Assembly (NCBI RefSeq): GCF_025502585.1
Contig: NZ_CP106679.1
Span: 911,001 to 975,000 of the forward strand
Length of the DNA stretch: 64,000 bases
Reading direction: 5' to 3'
DNA from: Reichenbachiella agarivorans
Lineage (GTDB): Bacteria > Bacteroidota > Bacteroidia > Cytophagales > Cyclobacteriaceae
Positions within the stretch are counted from its first letter, which is position 1. Every line of letters starts with the position of its first letter. Of this stretch, positions 1-9,470 are shown piece after piece. The position numbers and the translations under genes were made by a program. The notes below the pieces were generated by a model, which was not told where the DNA came from, searched no databases, and was given only the letters and a program-made list of their open reading frames with translations.

Positions 1-256
1 GGCTAAAATCTCTCTCGTTGAGCATAAACGCGTTGAGGATCAATGCTACTGCAATAGATACCCCTACTGCGGAGACCATCATCACTTTGGACTCATTGTT
101 GAGCACGAAGCTGTATTTGCCCGAGCGATGTCCCATCACTGTGACAATCAACATGTAAACTATGTAATTCACACAAGCCATCAGTATAAGCACCAGCGCA
201 GATATGTGGGCAATGTATGTCCATGATTCTAAATAGTTAGTAGGTTCAGCATTCAT
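1..256 (-). CDS. Membrane protein of unknown function, partial at window edge
   Basis: The frame opens with ATG at 256 and runs off the left edge without a stop, so about 85 residues of the N-terminus are visible. It begins MNAEPTNYLESWTYIAHISA and has two hydrophobic stretches, about residues 14-36 and 57-75, separated by a short polar loop (GHRSGKYSFVLNNESK). This predicts an inner-membrane protein with at least two helices. It lies 62 bases after the map gene on the same strand and may be cotranscribed with it. I do not recognise the family, and the missing C-terminus prevents a better call. Confidence 0.6.
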   Translation of the reverse strand, partial: MNAEPTNYLESWTYIAHISALVLILMACVNYIVYMLIVTVMGHRSGKYSFVLNNESKVMMVSAVGVSIAVALILNAFMLNERDFS

Positions 257-318
257 AATTCGGGATAATTAGGATAAACAATAGACTAAAAATAACTAAA
301 AGCAACGAATATCTAGAA

Positions 319-1104
319 CTAGCTTTGTCCCATGCTCTTCAGTGCTTCTTCTATGTAACTAAATGTTGATAGAACTTCGGCTTTTCCATCCACTACAGCT
401 ACGTCATGTTCAAAATGTGCAGACGGTTTACGATCTCCAGTGATGATCGTCCACCCATCGGACAATTGCCTCACATCTTTAGTACCTAGATTGATCATCG
501 GTTCGATGGCGATGACAAGACCCTCTTTGATGACAGGACCTCTACCACGCTTGCCAAAATTGGGGACTTCAGGTCCTTCGTGCATTTTTCTACCCAAGCC
601 GTGTCCTACCAACTCTCTCACGACACCATAACCGTGTTTTTCGGCATGTTGCTGGATGGCAAAGCTGACATCACCTATTCGGTTGCCCTTTTTTACTTGA
701 GCTATGCCTAGGTCTAAGCATTCTTTGGTTACCTTGAGTAATTGCCGCACTTCTGGAGCTACCTCGCCGACTTCAAAAGTATAAGCATGATCACCATAAA
801 ACCCATTCTTCAACGCACCGCAATCAATGCTGATCACGTCTCCACTTTCGAGAGGACGGTTGTCAGGAATACCGTGGACTACCTGCTCATTGAGTGACAT
901 ACAAAGCGTATTGGGAAAATCATAGAGCCCCAAAAAACCAGGAATTGCACCATGATCTCGGATACAGGCCTCAGCCATTGTGTCAAGTTGTAGAGGCGTC
1001 ACTCCTGGTTTCACCTCAGCAGCCAACATTCCCAATGTTTTGGAAACAATGAGCGCACTCTCACGCATCAACTCTATTTCTTCTCTTGTTTTGTAATGAA
1101 TCAT
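319..1104 (-). CDS. map: Methionine aminopeptidase type I
   Basis: This 261-residue cytosolic metallopeptidase removes the initiator methionine from new proteins. All the expected ligands of the pita-bread fold are visible: His77 in VVHGIP, Asp94 in SIDCG, Asp105 in FYGDHA, His168 in VGHGLGR, Glu201 in IEPM and Glu232 in FEHD. The length matches type I enzymes, and there is no N-terminal SH3-like or zinc extension. The ATG at 1104 gives the canonical MIHYKTREEIELMR start. In many Bacteroidota map sits in the ribosomal protein cluster; here it is separate and followed by an unknown membrane protein, so it may be the sole copy or a second copy. Family identification is secure. Confidence 0.96.
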   Translation of the reverse strand: MIHYKTREEIELMRESALIVSKTLGMLAAEVKPGVTPLQLDTMAEACIRDHGAIPGFLGLYDFPNTLCMSLNEQVVHGIPDNRPLESGDVISIDCGALKNGFYGDHAYTFEVGEVAPEVRQLLKVTKECLDLGIAQVKKGNRIGDVSFAIQQHAEKHGYGVVRELVGHGLGRKMHEGPEVPNFGKRGRGPVIKEGLVIAIEPMINLGTKDVRQLSDGWTIITGDRKPSAHFEHDVAVVDGKAEVLSTFSYIEEALKSMGQS

Positions 1105-1160
1105 ATTGCTTTCATATTGTCAATCGGCAAAAGTATATCAAAATACAGTCCCCCTACAAC

Positions 1161-1211
1161 AAAAAACCCTGATCCAAACACCAAGCTCACTCGGTCCTCA
1201 GATCAGGGTTT
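1161..1211 (-). terminator. Rho-independent terminator after the SPOR/coiled-coil gene
   Basis: A perfect 11-base inverted repeat (AAACCCTGATC at 1164-1174 and its complement at 1201-1211) encloses a 26-base loop. On the minus strand it is followed by a run of U (A-run at 1161-1166). It lies just downstream of the gene ending at 1233. Confidence 0.65.
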
Positions 1212-1232
1212 GTATCCTGAATGGTGTAATAA

Positions 1233-1838
1233 TTATATTACCCCTTCTAAAACTTCTTTGATTGGCACTCTTTTGCCGTCTTTGTAAGCTACGATCCAAG
1301 CGTCCTTCACTCCCATTTCTCTTAGGTATTTTTTGAACGTATCTGCTTCCCAGTAATCCTTAAATACACCAATAGTGTATCTCATAGTTCCATCTTCACT
1401 GTCCACTTCGAAAGAAGGGTTTCCTTGAGAGAATTTAGATAAATCCTTTTGTTTGAAAGCCCCAATTTGGACTTTAAACAAAACTCCTTTTTGAGAAACG
1501 GTTCCCCTGCTTGCCAACCCCTCTTCTCCAGATCCTGATGAATTCTTCTTAGCTTCGGCCAATTCTTTTCTCAAACTAGATACTTGATCTTGATAATCTG
1601 AAATTTGATCATCCTTCTCTCTGAATTTACTGTCAAAATCAGCAGCCTCAGCTTTCAAGCTGCTCAACTGACCTTTCAGTGATTTGTTCTCTTCTAGCAG
1701 CGCCTTATATTGTTCTGGTGTCAGCGATTTGATTCTTTTTTTCCATTCTTTACTCTCACTTTTAGACATCTGTGCTGTAGCATCAAATGACATGCTTAGT
1801 GCTAGTAGAACAGAGAAAATTGCTAGTATACTCTTCAT
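1233..1838 (-). CDS. Secreted coiled-coil protein with SPOR-like C-terminal domain
   Basis: The 201-residue product has a Sec signal peptide (residues 1-22, ending in ATAQ), a coiled-coil stretch rich in K, E, Q and L at about residues 35-100, a Ser/Gly linker, and a C-terminal module of about 75 residues (FKVQIGAFKQ ... YTIGVFKDYWEADTFKKYL). The C-terminal module has the beta-alpha-beta pattern of SPOR domains, which bind denuded peptidoglycan in the periplasm. The coiled coil suggests oligomerisation or an envelope spacer role. It is a single gene with its own terminator. Related Bacteroidota proteins are usually annotated as Ezrin/radixin/moesin-like or SPOR proteins. The exact role is not known. 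Confidence 0.75.
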   Translation of the reverse strand: MKSILAIFSVLLALSMSFDATAQMSKSESKEWKKRIKSLTPEQYKALLEENKSLKGQLSSLKAEAADFDSKFREKDDQISDYQDQVSSLRKELAEAKKNSSGSGEEGLASRGTVSQKGVLFKVQIGAFKQKDLSKFSQGNPSFEVDSEDGTMRYTIGVFKDYWEADTFKKYLREMGVKDAWIVAYKDGKRVPIKEVLEGVI

Positions 1839-1935
1839 AATTTTATGATTTAATCCAATTTATAGTTACTAATGTACAAATATATTCATCTAATTAAAGT
1901 AATAATTAGACTTTTTTAGGCTATCTTTTAAAAGA

Positions 1936-3339
1936 TCAGTCCTTTAAGCTGCCCACCATATCCGCTGGGACGACCCATTCGTCAAACTGCTCATTGGTCA
2001 ATAACTCCAATTCCAAAGCAGCTTCTCTCAGTGTTTTCCCTTCTTTATGTGCCTTTTTTGCAATTTTAGCAGCATTTTCATATCCGATGTGTGGATTGAG
2101 TGCTGTCACCAACATCAAAGATTTTTCCAACTTGTCTGCAATCACAGGATAGTTCGGCTCGATACCTATGGCACAATGTTCATTGAACGATTCGCAAGCA
2201 TCCCCCAGCAATCTAGCGGAATTGAGCAAGTTATAAATCATCATTGGTTTGAACACATTCAGCTCAAAATGTCCCGTCATACCTCCTACTGAAATCGCCA
2301 CATCGTTACCGATTGCTTGAGCACAAACCATAGTCATGGCTTCACACTGGGTAGGGTTTACTTTGCCAGGCATGATTGACGATCCTGGTTCATTCTCTGG
2401 TATGGTGATTTCGCCGATTCCGCTTCTAGGTCCTGACGATAGCATTCTTATGTCGTTGGCAATTTTCATCAAACTCACAGCCAGTTGCTTCAATGCTCCA
2501 CTGCTCTCTACGATCGCATCGTGAGCCGCCAATGCTTCAAATTTGTTTTGTGCTGTGACCAATGGCAAACCAGAATGCTTGGCAATGATGCTAGCCACTA
2601 ATTCTGAATACCCCTTGGGTGTGTTCAAACCTGTACCAACTGCAGTACCTCCTAGTGCCAATTCTGACAAATGAGTGAGTGTATTGTTGATGGCTTTCAT
2701 CGCAAAATCCAATTGCGCTACATAGCCAGAAAACTCATGACCCAAAGTCAATGGAGTAGCGTCCATGAAATGGGTGCGACCGATTTTCACCACGTCTTTG
2801 AATGCTACTGCCTTCTCATTCAAAGTATCTCTGAGCATTTTAACTTTTGGCAGGGTAGTCTCCACGATCATCTTGTATCCTGCGATGTGCATCGCTGTAG
2901 GAAAGGTATCATTAGATGATTGTGACTTATTCACATCATCATTGGGATGGATAAATTTCTTTGCATCCATTAGGTTTCCACCCTTGATCACATGTGCTCT
3001 GTTGGCAATCACCTCATTGGCATTCATATTGGATTGGGTACCTGACCCTGTTTGCCACACAACCAAGGGGAATTGATCATCGAGTTTTCCTGCTAAAATC
3101 TCGTCGCAAACTTGTCCGATCAAATCAGACTTTTCTTTGTCAAGCACGCCCAATTGGCAATTGGCCTCAGCAGCAGATTTTTTCAGAATGGCAAAAGCTT
3201 TGATGATTTCATTAGGCATATGCATGCTCTCTCCACCAATCTTAAAATTCATTTTTGATCTTTGGGTTTGAGCACCCCAATATTTGTCAGCGGGGACTTG
3301 CACCTCGCCCATCGTGTCTTTTTCGATTCTGTATTCCAT
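1936..3339 (-). CDS. fumC: Fumarate hydratase, class II
   Basis: FumC interconverts fumarate and L-malate in the TCA cycle as a cytosolic homotetramer without iron-sulfur cluster. The fumarase/aspartase signature [11 protein letters not shown] is present at about residue 320, as are the substrate-binding [10 protein letters not shown]-like stretch ([14 protein letters not shown]) and the [12 protein letters not shown] region. I prefer the start at 3339 ([16 protein letters not shown]), which matches the usual N-terminus and gives 467 residues. An in-frame ATG ten codons upstream (3369) would add [10 protein letters not shown] and cannot be excluded. Class II rather than class I is clear from the fold signature. 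It is monocistronic as far as can be seen. Confidence 0.95.
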   Translation of the reverse strand: MEYRIEKDTMGEVQVPADKYWGAQTQRSKMNFKIGGESMHMPNEIIKAFAILKKSAAEANCQLGVLDKEKSDLIGQVCDEILAGKLDDQFPLVVWQTGSGTQSNMNANEVIANRAHVIKGGNLMDAKKFIHPNDDVNKSQSSNDTFPTAMHIAGYKMIVETTLPKVKMLRDTLNEKAVAFKDVVKIGRTHFMDATPLTLGHEFSGYVAQLDFAMKAINNTLTHLSELALGGTAVGTGLNTPKGYSELVASIIAKHSGLPLVTAQNKFEALAAHDAIVESSGALKQLAVSLMKIANDIRMLSSGPRSGIGEITIPENEPGSSIMPGKVNPTQCEAMTMVCAQAIGNDVAISVGGMTGHFELNVFKPMMIYNLLNSARLLGDACESFNEHCAIGIEPNYPVIADKLEKSLMLVTALNPHIGYENAAKIAKKAHKEGKTLREAALELELLTNEQFDEWVVPADMVGSLKD

Positions 3340-3491
3340 GTCGTATTTGTTTGAGTCAAAATTAATCATAGAATCACTAGAATCAACAAATAATGAGTTT
3401 CAAATAATCTTCAGTCAATCAAAGAACACAGACTGGGCTAAAGAAACCCGAATATCTCTAGCTACGCCACGAGCTGAGAGCTACACACAGA

Positions 3492-4019
3492 CTATAGTAT
3501 CTTGTTGATATAGTGCCAAAGCACCACACCTATGGTTACAGAAATATTGAGCGAGTGTTTGGTGCCGAATTGTGGGATCTCCAAACAGCCATCACTGGCG
3601 GTGACTACTGTTTGTTCCACTCCAAACACCTCATTACCAAAGACAAAGCAGTATTTACCACCGTCAATGGGATGAAAATCATTGAGCATCGTCGCACCTT
3701 CAGCCTGTTCAATCGAGAACACCGTCCAACCATCTGCTTGCAATTGTTTGACAAGAGCCGTCGTGTCCGCGGCATGTTCCCAAGCAACCGTTTCTGTGGA
3801 TCCCAGAGCTGTTTTGTTGATGTCACGATGTGGGGGGGTCCCTGTGATCCCACATAGATAAATCTTGCGTACATTGAATGCATCTGAGGTTCGAAAGGCA
3901 GATCCAACATTGTTCAAACTGCGAATATTGTCCAAAATAACAATTACGTCGTTCTTATCCTGTGCTATGAACTCCTCGACACTTGGACGGTTGAGCTCCT
4001 CATTTTTCAATTTTCGCAT
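3492..4019 (-). CDS. SpoU/TrmH-family RNA 2'-O-methyltransferase
   Basis: This is a SPOUT-fold, S-adenosylmethionine-dependent methyltransferase acting on tRNA or rRNA ribose 2'-OH. Motif 1 is NIRSLNNVGSAFRTSDAF, with the catalytic-type Arg in FRTSD. Motif 2 is FVFGNEVFGV, and motif 3 is LEIPQFGTKHSLNISVTIGVVLW, with the SLNxS knot residues. There is no extra RNA-binding domain, as in short TrmH/YjfH-like proteins. I prefer the start MRKLKNEELNR at 4019 (175 residues); the frame stays open to an ATG at 4064, which would add 15 residues of unlikely sequence. The specific RNA target cannot be told from sequence. Confidence 0.88.
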   Translation of the reverse strand: MRKLKNEELNRPSVEEFIAQDKNDVIVILDNIRSLNNVGSAFRTSDAFNVRKIYLCGITGTPPHRDINKTALGSTETVAWEHAADTTALVKQLQADGWTVFSIEQAEGATMLNDFHPIDGGKYCFVFGNEVFGVEQTVVTASDGCLEIPQFGTKHSLNISVTIGVVLWHYINKIL

Positions 4020-4222
4020 TTGTAAATTCATTGGCTGGCGCAAAGAAAAGGATAGTCTTTGCATTCTCTTAGCGATGAAGAAATAAAATCATCCGCTGGT
4101 CAAAATAGATAAACGCATCAGATTCAGGCTAAAAGAAAGAAATAATTGAATTCCTCTTTCTTTTCTTGGACAAGAGGATTTAACATTGCCAATAGGAAAA
4201 ACAGGTTAACACTAAAATTACC

Positions 4223-4546
4223 ATGACTATGTTTAAATCAATAGGTGCCTTTATCAGCGGTATTTTTACGCCAGAGCCAAAAGAATTGATCGTCAAAATC
4301 TCTAAAGCCAATCAAGAAGGTCTATACAAGTCTATCGAACTCGCTAAAAAAGTAGCTGAGGAACAAAAAAGACATGCCATTCTCGCCGAAAAAAGGGCTA
4401 TCAAACAAGCCGCTATTGACAAAAAACTTGCAGAAAAGAAAGCCAAGCTAGAAGCAAAAGAAGCTTCGAAAAAGGCCGCTCTTGAAGCGAAAGCTGCACA
4501 AAAGGCAGCGAAACTTAAGGAAAAAGAGGCTAAGCAGAAAGCTTAA
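4223..4546 (+). CDS. Small Lys/Ala/Glu-rich helical protein
   Basis: The 107-residue ORF starts MTMFKSIGAFISGIFTPEPKE, with a short hydrophobic N-terminal patch. From about residue 25 to the end it becomes an almost uninterrupted charged helix of K, A and E, with repeats such as KKLAEKKAKLEAKEA. This predicts a long single helix or coiled coil with strong positive charge. The first helix may be amphipathic and membrane-associated; no signal peptidase site is evident. It stands alone between two minus-strand genes and has a good terminator downstream. The function is unknown, and low-complexity composition makes homology claims unsafe. It is probably a real gene, since the frame is free of stops with a sensible ATG. 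Confidence 0.6.
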   Translation: MTMFKSIGAFISGIFTPEPKELIVKISKANQEGLYKSIELAKKVAEEQKRHAILAEKRAIKQAAIDKKLAEKKAKLEAKEASKKAALEAKAAQKAAKLKEKEAKQKA

Positions 4547-4623
4547 ACGCTGACCGCAACACACTGTCCTCTCCAAAATGAATTGAGCAGCGAGTATTGT
4601 GACAATGCTTGTTTGGCTTCAAC

Positions 4624-4663
4624 AAAAAAGGAACCCAAGCTTATCAGTTTGAGTTCCTTTTTT
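4624..4663. terminator. Bidirectional Rho-independent terminator
   Basis: An 11-base stem (AAAAAAGGAAC at 4624-4634 with GTTCCTTTTTT at 4652-4662) is flanked by A-runs and T-runs on both sides. It lies between the convergent small helical gene (plus) and accD (minus), so it can stop transcription from both. Confidence 0.75.
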
Positions 4664-4723
4664 TGTTTCTTCATTTCACATGATCAGGTGCAAAACGCAA
4701 GTGGATAGTGTTCAGCCATAAGC

Positions 4724-5563
4724 CTACTCCAACATCCCTAGCAAAGTGGTCAACTTGCTCTTGAGTGTCCGACGATCTACAATGAAATCTAAAAACCCGT
4801 GATCCTGTACAAACTCTGCACTTTGGAATCCTTTTGGCAAATCCTTGCCTATAGTCTCTCTAATAACCCTAGGGCCAGCAAATCCGATCAGCGAGCCTGG
4901 TTCTGCTATGTTGAAATCGCCCAACATCGCATAAGATGCCGTCACGCCTCCAGTAGTCGGATCCGTGAGCAAAGAGATATATGGAATCTTGGCCTCAGCC
5001 AACAATGCCAATCTTGCTGAGGTCTTGGCCATCTGCATCAATGAAAATCCTGCTTCCATCATTCTCGCACCGCCAGATTTGGAAATCATCAAGAAAGGAA
5101 TCTTGTGTTTCAATGAGTAATTGATCGCTCGTGCGATTTTTTCTCCCACCACAGATCCCATAGATCCTCCGATGAATCCAAAGTCCATACAGGCTACCAC
5201 CAAGGGTTTTCCATTCATCTTGCCCACGGCACTTCTGAGTGCATCCGTCAAGCCAGACTTTTTCTGTGTCGCGACGATTCTCGCAGGATATGGTTTCGTG
5301 TCAGTAAATTTGAGCGGGTCACCAGAAGACAACTCTGCATCCAATTCGGTGAATTTATTACCATCAAACAAAATCTCAAAGTATTCTTTGGATCCGATTC
5401 TTACATGATAATCATCCTCAGGGCTGACATATGCATTGTTTCGAAGCTCTCTCATATGGACGATCTTCCCGCTAGGGGTCTTGTACCACAATCCGTCGGG
5501 CGCTTCTTTTTTTGATTCTGTAGGCGTCTGAATGCCTTTATTTGTTCTTTTAAACCAAGCCAT
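4724..5563 (-). CDS. accD: Acetyl-CoA carboxylase carboxyltransferase subunit beta, zinc ribbon degenerate
   Basis: AccD with AccA transfers the carboxyl group from biotin-BCCP to acetyl-CoA, giving malonyl-CoA for fatty-acid synthesis. The crotonase-like core is intact: [20 protein letters not shown], the [12 protein letters not shown] oxyanion region, [17 protein letters not shown], and [12 protein letters not shown]. The start MAWFKR at 5563 is the usual one; the frame also has an ATG at 5587 adding MERTEKLI. What is odd is the N-terminal zinc ribbon: where four cysteines in two CxxC pairs are expected, the sequence reads [15 protein letters not shown] and [16 protein letters not shown], with no cysteine at any of the four places. 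The rest of the gene looks functional. Confidence 0.94.
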   Translation of the reverse strand: MAWFKRTNKGIQTPTESKKEAPDGLWYKTPSGKIVHMRELRNNAYVSPEDDYHVRIGSKEYFEILFDGNKFTELDAELSSGDPLKFTDTKPYPARIVATQKKSGLTDALRSAVGKMNGKPLVVACMDFGFIGGSMGSVVGEKIARAINYSLKHKIPFLMISKSGGARMMEAGFSLMQMAKTSARLALLAEAKIPYISLLTDPTTGGVTASYAMLGDFNIAEPGSLIGFAGPRVIRETIGKDLPKGFQSAEFVQDHGFLDFIVDRRTLKSKLTTLLGMLE

Positions 5564-5663
5564 AATTAACTTTTCTGTCCTCTCCAATTCCCCGAAACCC
5601 GAGTTTTGAAGGATTGCAAAGATAGGAATTCAATTGAAGATATGTGATCGTAAAGATTGTTTT

Positions 5664-6884
5664 TTAGCCTTCTGTAGTTTGACCATCGACATAGTCTTGC
5701 AGATAGGCGTATTTAGGTGTCAAGACGCCATCTTTTGCCAAGGTGGCTCGTGCGATGACTTGTTCTCGATCTTCGCCGATCAAATGAGGAATCACATTGT
5801 TGACCAATTCATACCCAAAATCTTCTGAGGCATTGCGAGGGAGCTCACAGGGGAGATTATCCACTGCCATCACAGTAATATTGCCTTCATCAGATAGAGG
5901 TGGGGCGATTTTTCCTTGTGTAGGATCATAATCATAGATCGGATCTGAGATGGTAGCAGGCTGCACTGTAGAAGGGATGGACCCCTGAATATCACAAGTC
6001 ACATCTGCAATCACCTTGATACTAAAATCTCGCTGCGTCATGTGCTCACGCGTAAAAAGAACTGGTGCCTTAGGATGCCAATAGGCGCAAGCGATCAGTA
6101 CATCCGCAGAGGTGGCAAAATCCATAAATGTAGATTCAAAATCTTGTGGATTGGCAAAAAACTCAGCTCTACTAAACGCCCTCCCATCACTGTGCTGATG
6201 ATAGTCTCGGTTGTTGAGCTGACAATAAACTGGCTCACTGTATTCCTGATGGATGAATTTGTACGCTGACACACGTTTGATCCCAATACCGTTTAGAACT
6301 TCCATGGCCCCCTTGGCGACTCTACCTCCACCCGTAATCACTATTTTGATATTAGGCAGTTTGATTTGTTTAAATTCTGTTTTGAGATCATCCCAATCGA
6401 AACATTCGTGTGCTCTGCGAATATCGAAAAGGTTGTAGCGCTTGCCAAAAGTCCACAGTGCGTTGTATGCCCCTACCAATCCTGCATAGCGCCCAAATGC
6501 TATGATGCGCTGATTGGCGGTATTTGTTAAAGTTTCATAGTCTATGAGTGTGATGTTTTTCTTCAGTACTGCCCGCAACAAGTCACGGTTATAGGCTTGT
6601 TTTTTGATCGTGTGAGAGAAGAAAAAGTAGGTTTTGCTATCCATCAATTGTTCGATAGGGACTTCCTTGACACCAAATAGAATGTCACAATCTTCTACTG
6701 AATCTACCAGTTCGATCCCTGCCTTTGCATAATCATCATCCACAAAGCAGCGAATGTCACTGCGCATGCATACAATTTGCACATCAGGGTACTGCTCTTG
6801 GATCTGTTTGGCCTGATCAGGAGTCATAGGTACTCGCCTATCGACTGGAACTTTACCTTCTTTTAGTATTCCTATCTTGGGCAT
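5664..6884 (-). CDS. Saccharopine dehydrogenase-like / alanine dehydrogenase N-domain oxidoreductase
   Basis: The 406-residue protein has an alanine dehydrogenase/PNT-type N-terminal domain (MPKIGILKEGKVPVDRRVP; the KE..xxRRVP motif binds substrate) and a Rossmann domain with IVITGGGRVAKGAMEVL at about residues 181-197. Asp and His residues around VIADVTCDIQGSIPST match the catalytic region of lysine-forming saccharopine dehydrogenases (LYS1-type). The likely reaction is an NAD-dependent oxidative deamination or its reverse on an amino acid. Whether the substrate is saccharopine, alanine or another imino acid is not resolved. It is followed by accD 100 bases downstream on the same strand, though there is no functional link I can see. 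Confidence 0.75.
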   Translation of the reverse strand: MPKIGILKEGKVPVDRRVPMTPDQAKQIQEQYPDVQIVCMRSDIRCFVDDDYAKAGIELVDSVEDCDILFGVKEVPIEQLMDSKTYFFFSHTIKKQAYNRDLLRAVLKKNITLIDYETLTNTANQRIIAFGRYAGLVGAYNALWTFGKRYNLFDIRRAHECFDWDDLKTEFKQIKLPNIKIVITGGGRVAKGAMEVLNGIGIKRVSAYKFIHQEYSEPVYCQLNNRDYHQHSDGRAFSRAEFFANPQDFESTFMDFATSADVLIACAYWHPKAPVLFTREHMTQRDFSIKVIADVTCDIQGSIPSTVQPATISDPIYDYDPTQGKIAPPLSDEGNITVMAVDNLPCELPRNASEDFGYELVNNVIPHLIGEDREQVIARATLAKDGVLTPKYAYLQDYVDGQTTEG

Positions 6885-6953
6885 GGATTGTTGTTTTTGT
6901 TGTGTCCAAAGATGGCAAGAAGGAATGAATCTGCTATTAACTACCGAGACGAT

Positions 6954-7733
6954 TTACTCTAAAAAGTCGCCAAGTATAGAAGAAGCTTCTTTTTTGGAGT
7001 TTTTGCCATATGGTGCGATGGCCTGAATAAGTTTTCGGATAGGCATAGATTGCAGCCAAACTTTGCCAGTACCTCTAATTGTCGCTAAGAACATACCCTC
7101 ACCGCCAAACACCATAGATTTTAAACTACCCGATGATTCGATGTTGAAGTCCAGCGTAGATTCAAATGCCACGACACAACCAGTATCGATGCGCAAGGTC
7201 TCCCCATGCAATACTTTCTCGATCACTGTACCACCTGCATGTACGAAAGCCATGCCATCCCCCTGTAGTTTTTGGAGAATAAAGCCCTCACCTCCTAGAA
7301 GCCCCGAGCCAATCTTTCGGTTGAGGGTGATCGAAACTTTGGTGCCGAGAGCAGCGCATAAAAAGCCATCTTTCTGCACAATCAATTCCTGATTGGGTAA
7401 CTGCTGCAAGTCAATGGGAATCACTGTCCCTGGATAAGGAGCAGAAAATGCTACCTTTCTCTTGGCAGCACCTAGATTGGTAAAATGCGTCATAAAAAGA
7501 GACTCTCCAGTCAACACGCGTGTACCAGCAGACAAGAGCTTGCCCAAAAATCCCTGATCTGGACTAGAGCCATCACCCATTTTGGTTTCAAAATTGATGC
7601 CTTCTTCCATGTAGAGCATCGCGCCAGCTTCGGCAATAACTGTTTCACGAGGATCTAATTCTACCTCTACGATTTGAATGCTTTCGCCTTTGATTTCATA
7701 ATCAATTTCGTGACTTCTCATAGTAGTGTTCAC
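6954..7733 (-). CDS. AIM24/TIGR00266-family protein
   Basis: The 259-residue protein matches the AIM24 (mitochondrial biogenesis) family throughout. It shows repeated beta-strand segments with Gly-rich turns such as [42 protein letters not shown] and [22 protein letters not shown]. Proteins of this family form a TRAP-like beta barrel of repeated units; their biochemical function in bacteria is unknown. There is no signal peptide or membrane segment. It sits 10 bases after a 57-residue ORF and shares the gltX transcription unit. The start ATG at 7733 is followed soon by a second Met (residue 5), which is an alternative. Confidence 0.82.
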   Translation of the reverse strand: MNTTMRSHEIDYEIKGESIQIVEVELDPRETVIAEAGAMLYMEEGINFETKMGDGSSPDQGFLGKLLSAGTRVLTGESLFMTHFTNLGAAKRKVAFSAPYPGTVIPIDLQQLPNQELIVQKDGFLCAALGTKVSITLNRKIGSGLLGGEGFILQKLQGDGMAFVHAGGTVIEKVLHGETLRIDTGCVVAFESTLDFNIESSGSLKSMVFGGEGMFLATIRGTGKVWLQSMPIRKLIQAIAPYGKNSKKEASSILGDFLE

Positions 7734-7742
7734 TTTTTGGTG

Positions 7743-7916
7743 TTACTTTAGACCTTCTCTGTCTTTGAGTTTTTTATCCTCTACATGCTCATTCAAAAAC
7801 TGATTGAGCTCATCAATATTCATAGAAGATTTGATCTCACCAAAACTATCTATGTTCAGTTCAAAGCCTTTGAGGGCAGAATTTACCTTGGGCTGTGTCG
7901 CTTTCTTTTTTTTCAT
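7743..7916 (-). CDS. Small conserved-looking 57-residue protein coupled to gltX
   Basis: Reading the minus strand between gltX and the AIM24 gene gives an ORF of 57 codons, starting MKKKKATQPKVNSALKGFEL and ending LKDREGLK. Its ATG overlaps the gltX TGA as ATGA (7913-7916), the classic pattern of translational coupling. It ends 9 bases before the AIM24 start at 7733, so three genes form a tight unit. The sequence is Lys-rich at the N-terminus, then has an acidic segment (FELNIDSFGEIKSSMNIDELNQFL) that predicts a helix. The function is unknown. Coding use is like its neighbours (A-ending Lys, no rare patterns). I judge it a real gene from spacing and overlap rather than from homology. Confidence 0.72.
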   Translation of the reverse strand: MKKKKATQPKVNSALKGFELNIDSFGEIKSSMNIDELNQFLNEHVEDKKLKDREGLK

Positions 7917-9451
7917 AAAGTAGAGGTCATGGAAGAAAATGACTCCATGGCCTTTTTTATACGATCAGCCACTTCATTTGTTCCTAAGACTTCCATGGTT
8001 TTCATCAAATCAGGCCCTCCAGCCTCACCTGTGACTGCCACGCGCAAAATTTGCATCACCATACCTGCCTTGGTGTCATTGGCGGCTAAAACCTCTTCAA
8101 ACACTGAATGAATCTCTTCTGCAGACAGTCCGTTCTTCTCCTTTAATCGAGCTGAAAAGGTCGTCAAGACAGATTGAGATAGGTCATTCCATTTCTTCTT
8201 GACCACTTTGTCATCAAAGCTATCGGGTGCAGAAAAGAAGAACTTTCCTTTAGAATATAACTCAGGGATGAAATCAATTCTTTCTTGGAGCAAAGCAGCT
8301 ATTTTCTTTGCGTTCTCTGTGGTACATTCTACTTGGTTTTCTTTGGTCTGAGACAAAAGCTCCGTAGCTAGCACTTCCACCGAACTAGTTCTGATATATT
8401 GTTGGTTGAACCAGATAGCCTTTTGAATGTCAAATTTGGCTCCTGATTTATTGATTCTTTCGATGGTGAATGCTTCAATCAGTTCATCCAAAGTAAAGAT
8501 TTCGTTTTCCGTCCCGGGATTCCATCCCAAGAAGGCCAAGAAATTAACAAAAGCATTGGATAGATAGCCCTCTTCTTTGAAGCCTTTGAGTTCTTCGTCC
8601 TGTCCTTGCCATGCCAATGGAAAAATAGGAAAACCATGCTTTTCTGCATCACGCTTACTCAACTTGCCATTACCATCAGGCTTGAGTAGCAGTGGCAAGT
8701 GCGCAAACTCTGGAATCTCATCTCCCCAACCCAAATACTGATAGAGCAACACGTGCAAGGGCGCAGAAGGCAACCACTCTTCTCCTCTGATCACATGAGT
8801 GATCTTCATCAGGTGATCATCTACGACGTTGGCCAGATGGTAGGTTGGCATGCCGTCGGACTTCATCAGCACCTTGTCATCCATGGTAGAGCTGTGTACA
8901 TTGACCCACCCTCTGACCATATCCTTGAGTCTTATATCTTCTTTGGCTGGTACTTTGATTCGCACTACATAGGCTTCTCCTGAATCCAATCTTTCTTTGA
9001 CCTCAGCTGCGGAGAGGGTCAAAGAGTTTTTCATGTTGTTTCTGGTGATGGAATTGTAGTTGAGCGAATTGGCCTTGGCAGCTTTCAACTCTTCGCGCAT
9101 CACGTCCAGTTCCTCCGGGGTATCAAAAGCGTAGTAGGCCTTGTCCTCTGCGAGCAACTGATCTACATATTGCTTGTATAAATCCTTTCTTTCGGATTGC
9201 TTGTAGGGGGCATAAGGGCCGCCTTGATCAGGACCTTCGTCAGGAACAATCCCGCACCAAGCCAATGAGTCTTTGATGTATTTTTCGGCACCCTCTACAA
9301 ACCTAGATTGGTCAGTATCTTCTATACGCAACAGGAATTTACCACCATGCTTTTTGGCAAACAGGTAGTTATACAATGCGGTACGAACTCCTCCTATATG
9401 CAATACTCCAGTTGGGCTGGGCGCAAATCTTACTCTAACTTCTTGACTCAT
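7913..9451 (-). CDS. gltX: Glutamyl-tRNA synthetase
   Basis: This class I aminoacyl-tRNA synthetase charges tRNA-Glu (and possibly tRNA-Gln if the organism uses the amidotransferase route). The HIGH motif is in PSPTGVLHIGGVRTALYNYL at residues 10-29 and the KMSKS equivalent is KLSKRD at about residue 265. The catalytic-domain insertion RIEDTDQSRFVEGAE and the C-terminal anticodon-binding domain are both present. At 512 residues it is the normal Bacteroidota length. Its stop overlaps the start of the 57-residue ORF. A terminator-like hairpin lies only 20 bases upstream of its start, which may matter for control. Confidence 0.96.
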   Translation of the reverse strand: MSQEVRVRFAPSPTGVLHIGGVRTALYNYLFAKKHGGKFLLRIEDTDQSRFVEGAEKYIKDSLAWCGIVPDEGPDQGGPYAPYKQSERKDLYKQYVDQLLAEDKAYYAFDTPEELDVMREELKAAKANSLNYNSITRNNMKNSLTLSAAEVKERLDSGEAYVVRIKVPAKEDIRLKDMVRGWVNVHSSTMDDKVLMKSDGMPTYHLANVVDDHLMKITHVIRGEEWLPSAPLHVLLYQYLGWGDEIPEFAHLPLLLKPDGNGKLSKRDAEKHGFPIFPLAWQGQDEELKGFKEEGYLSNAFVNFLAFLGWNPGTENEIFTLDELIEAFTIERINKSGAKFDIQKAIWFNQQYIRTSSVEVLATELLSQTKENQVECTTENAKKIAALLQERIDFIPELYSKGKFFFSAPDSFDDKVVKKKWNDLSQSVLTTFSARLKEKNGLSAEEIHSVFEEVLAANDTKAGMVMQILRVAVTGEAGGPDLMKTMEVLGTNEVADRIKKAMESFSSMTSTL

Positions 9452-9470
9452 TTTTGATTAATTATTCCTT

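Noticed and set aside
4131-4164. AAAAGAAAGA/TCTTTCTTTT inverted repeat upstream of the small helical gene
   Set aside because: The stem is purely A/T-rich with two G-C type pairs and lacks a proper U-run, so I do not call it a terminator.
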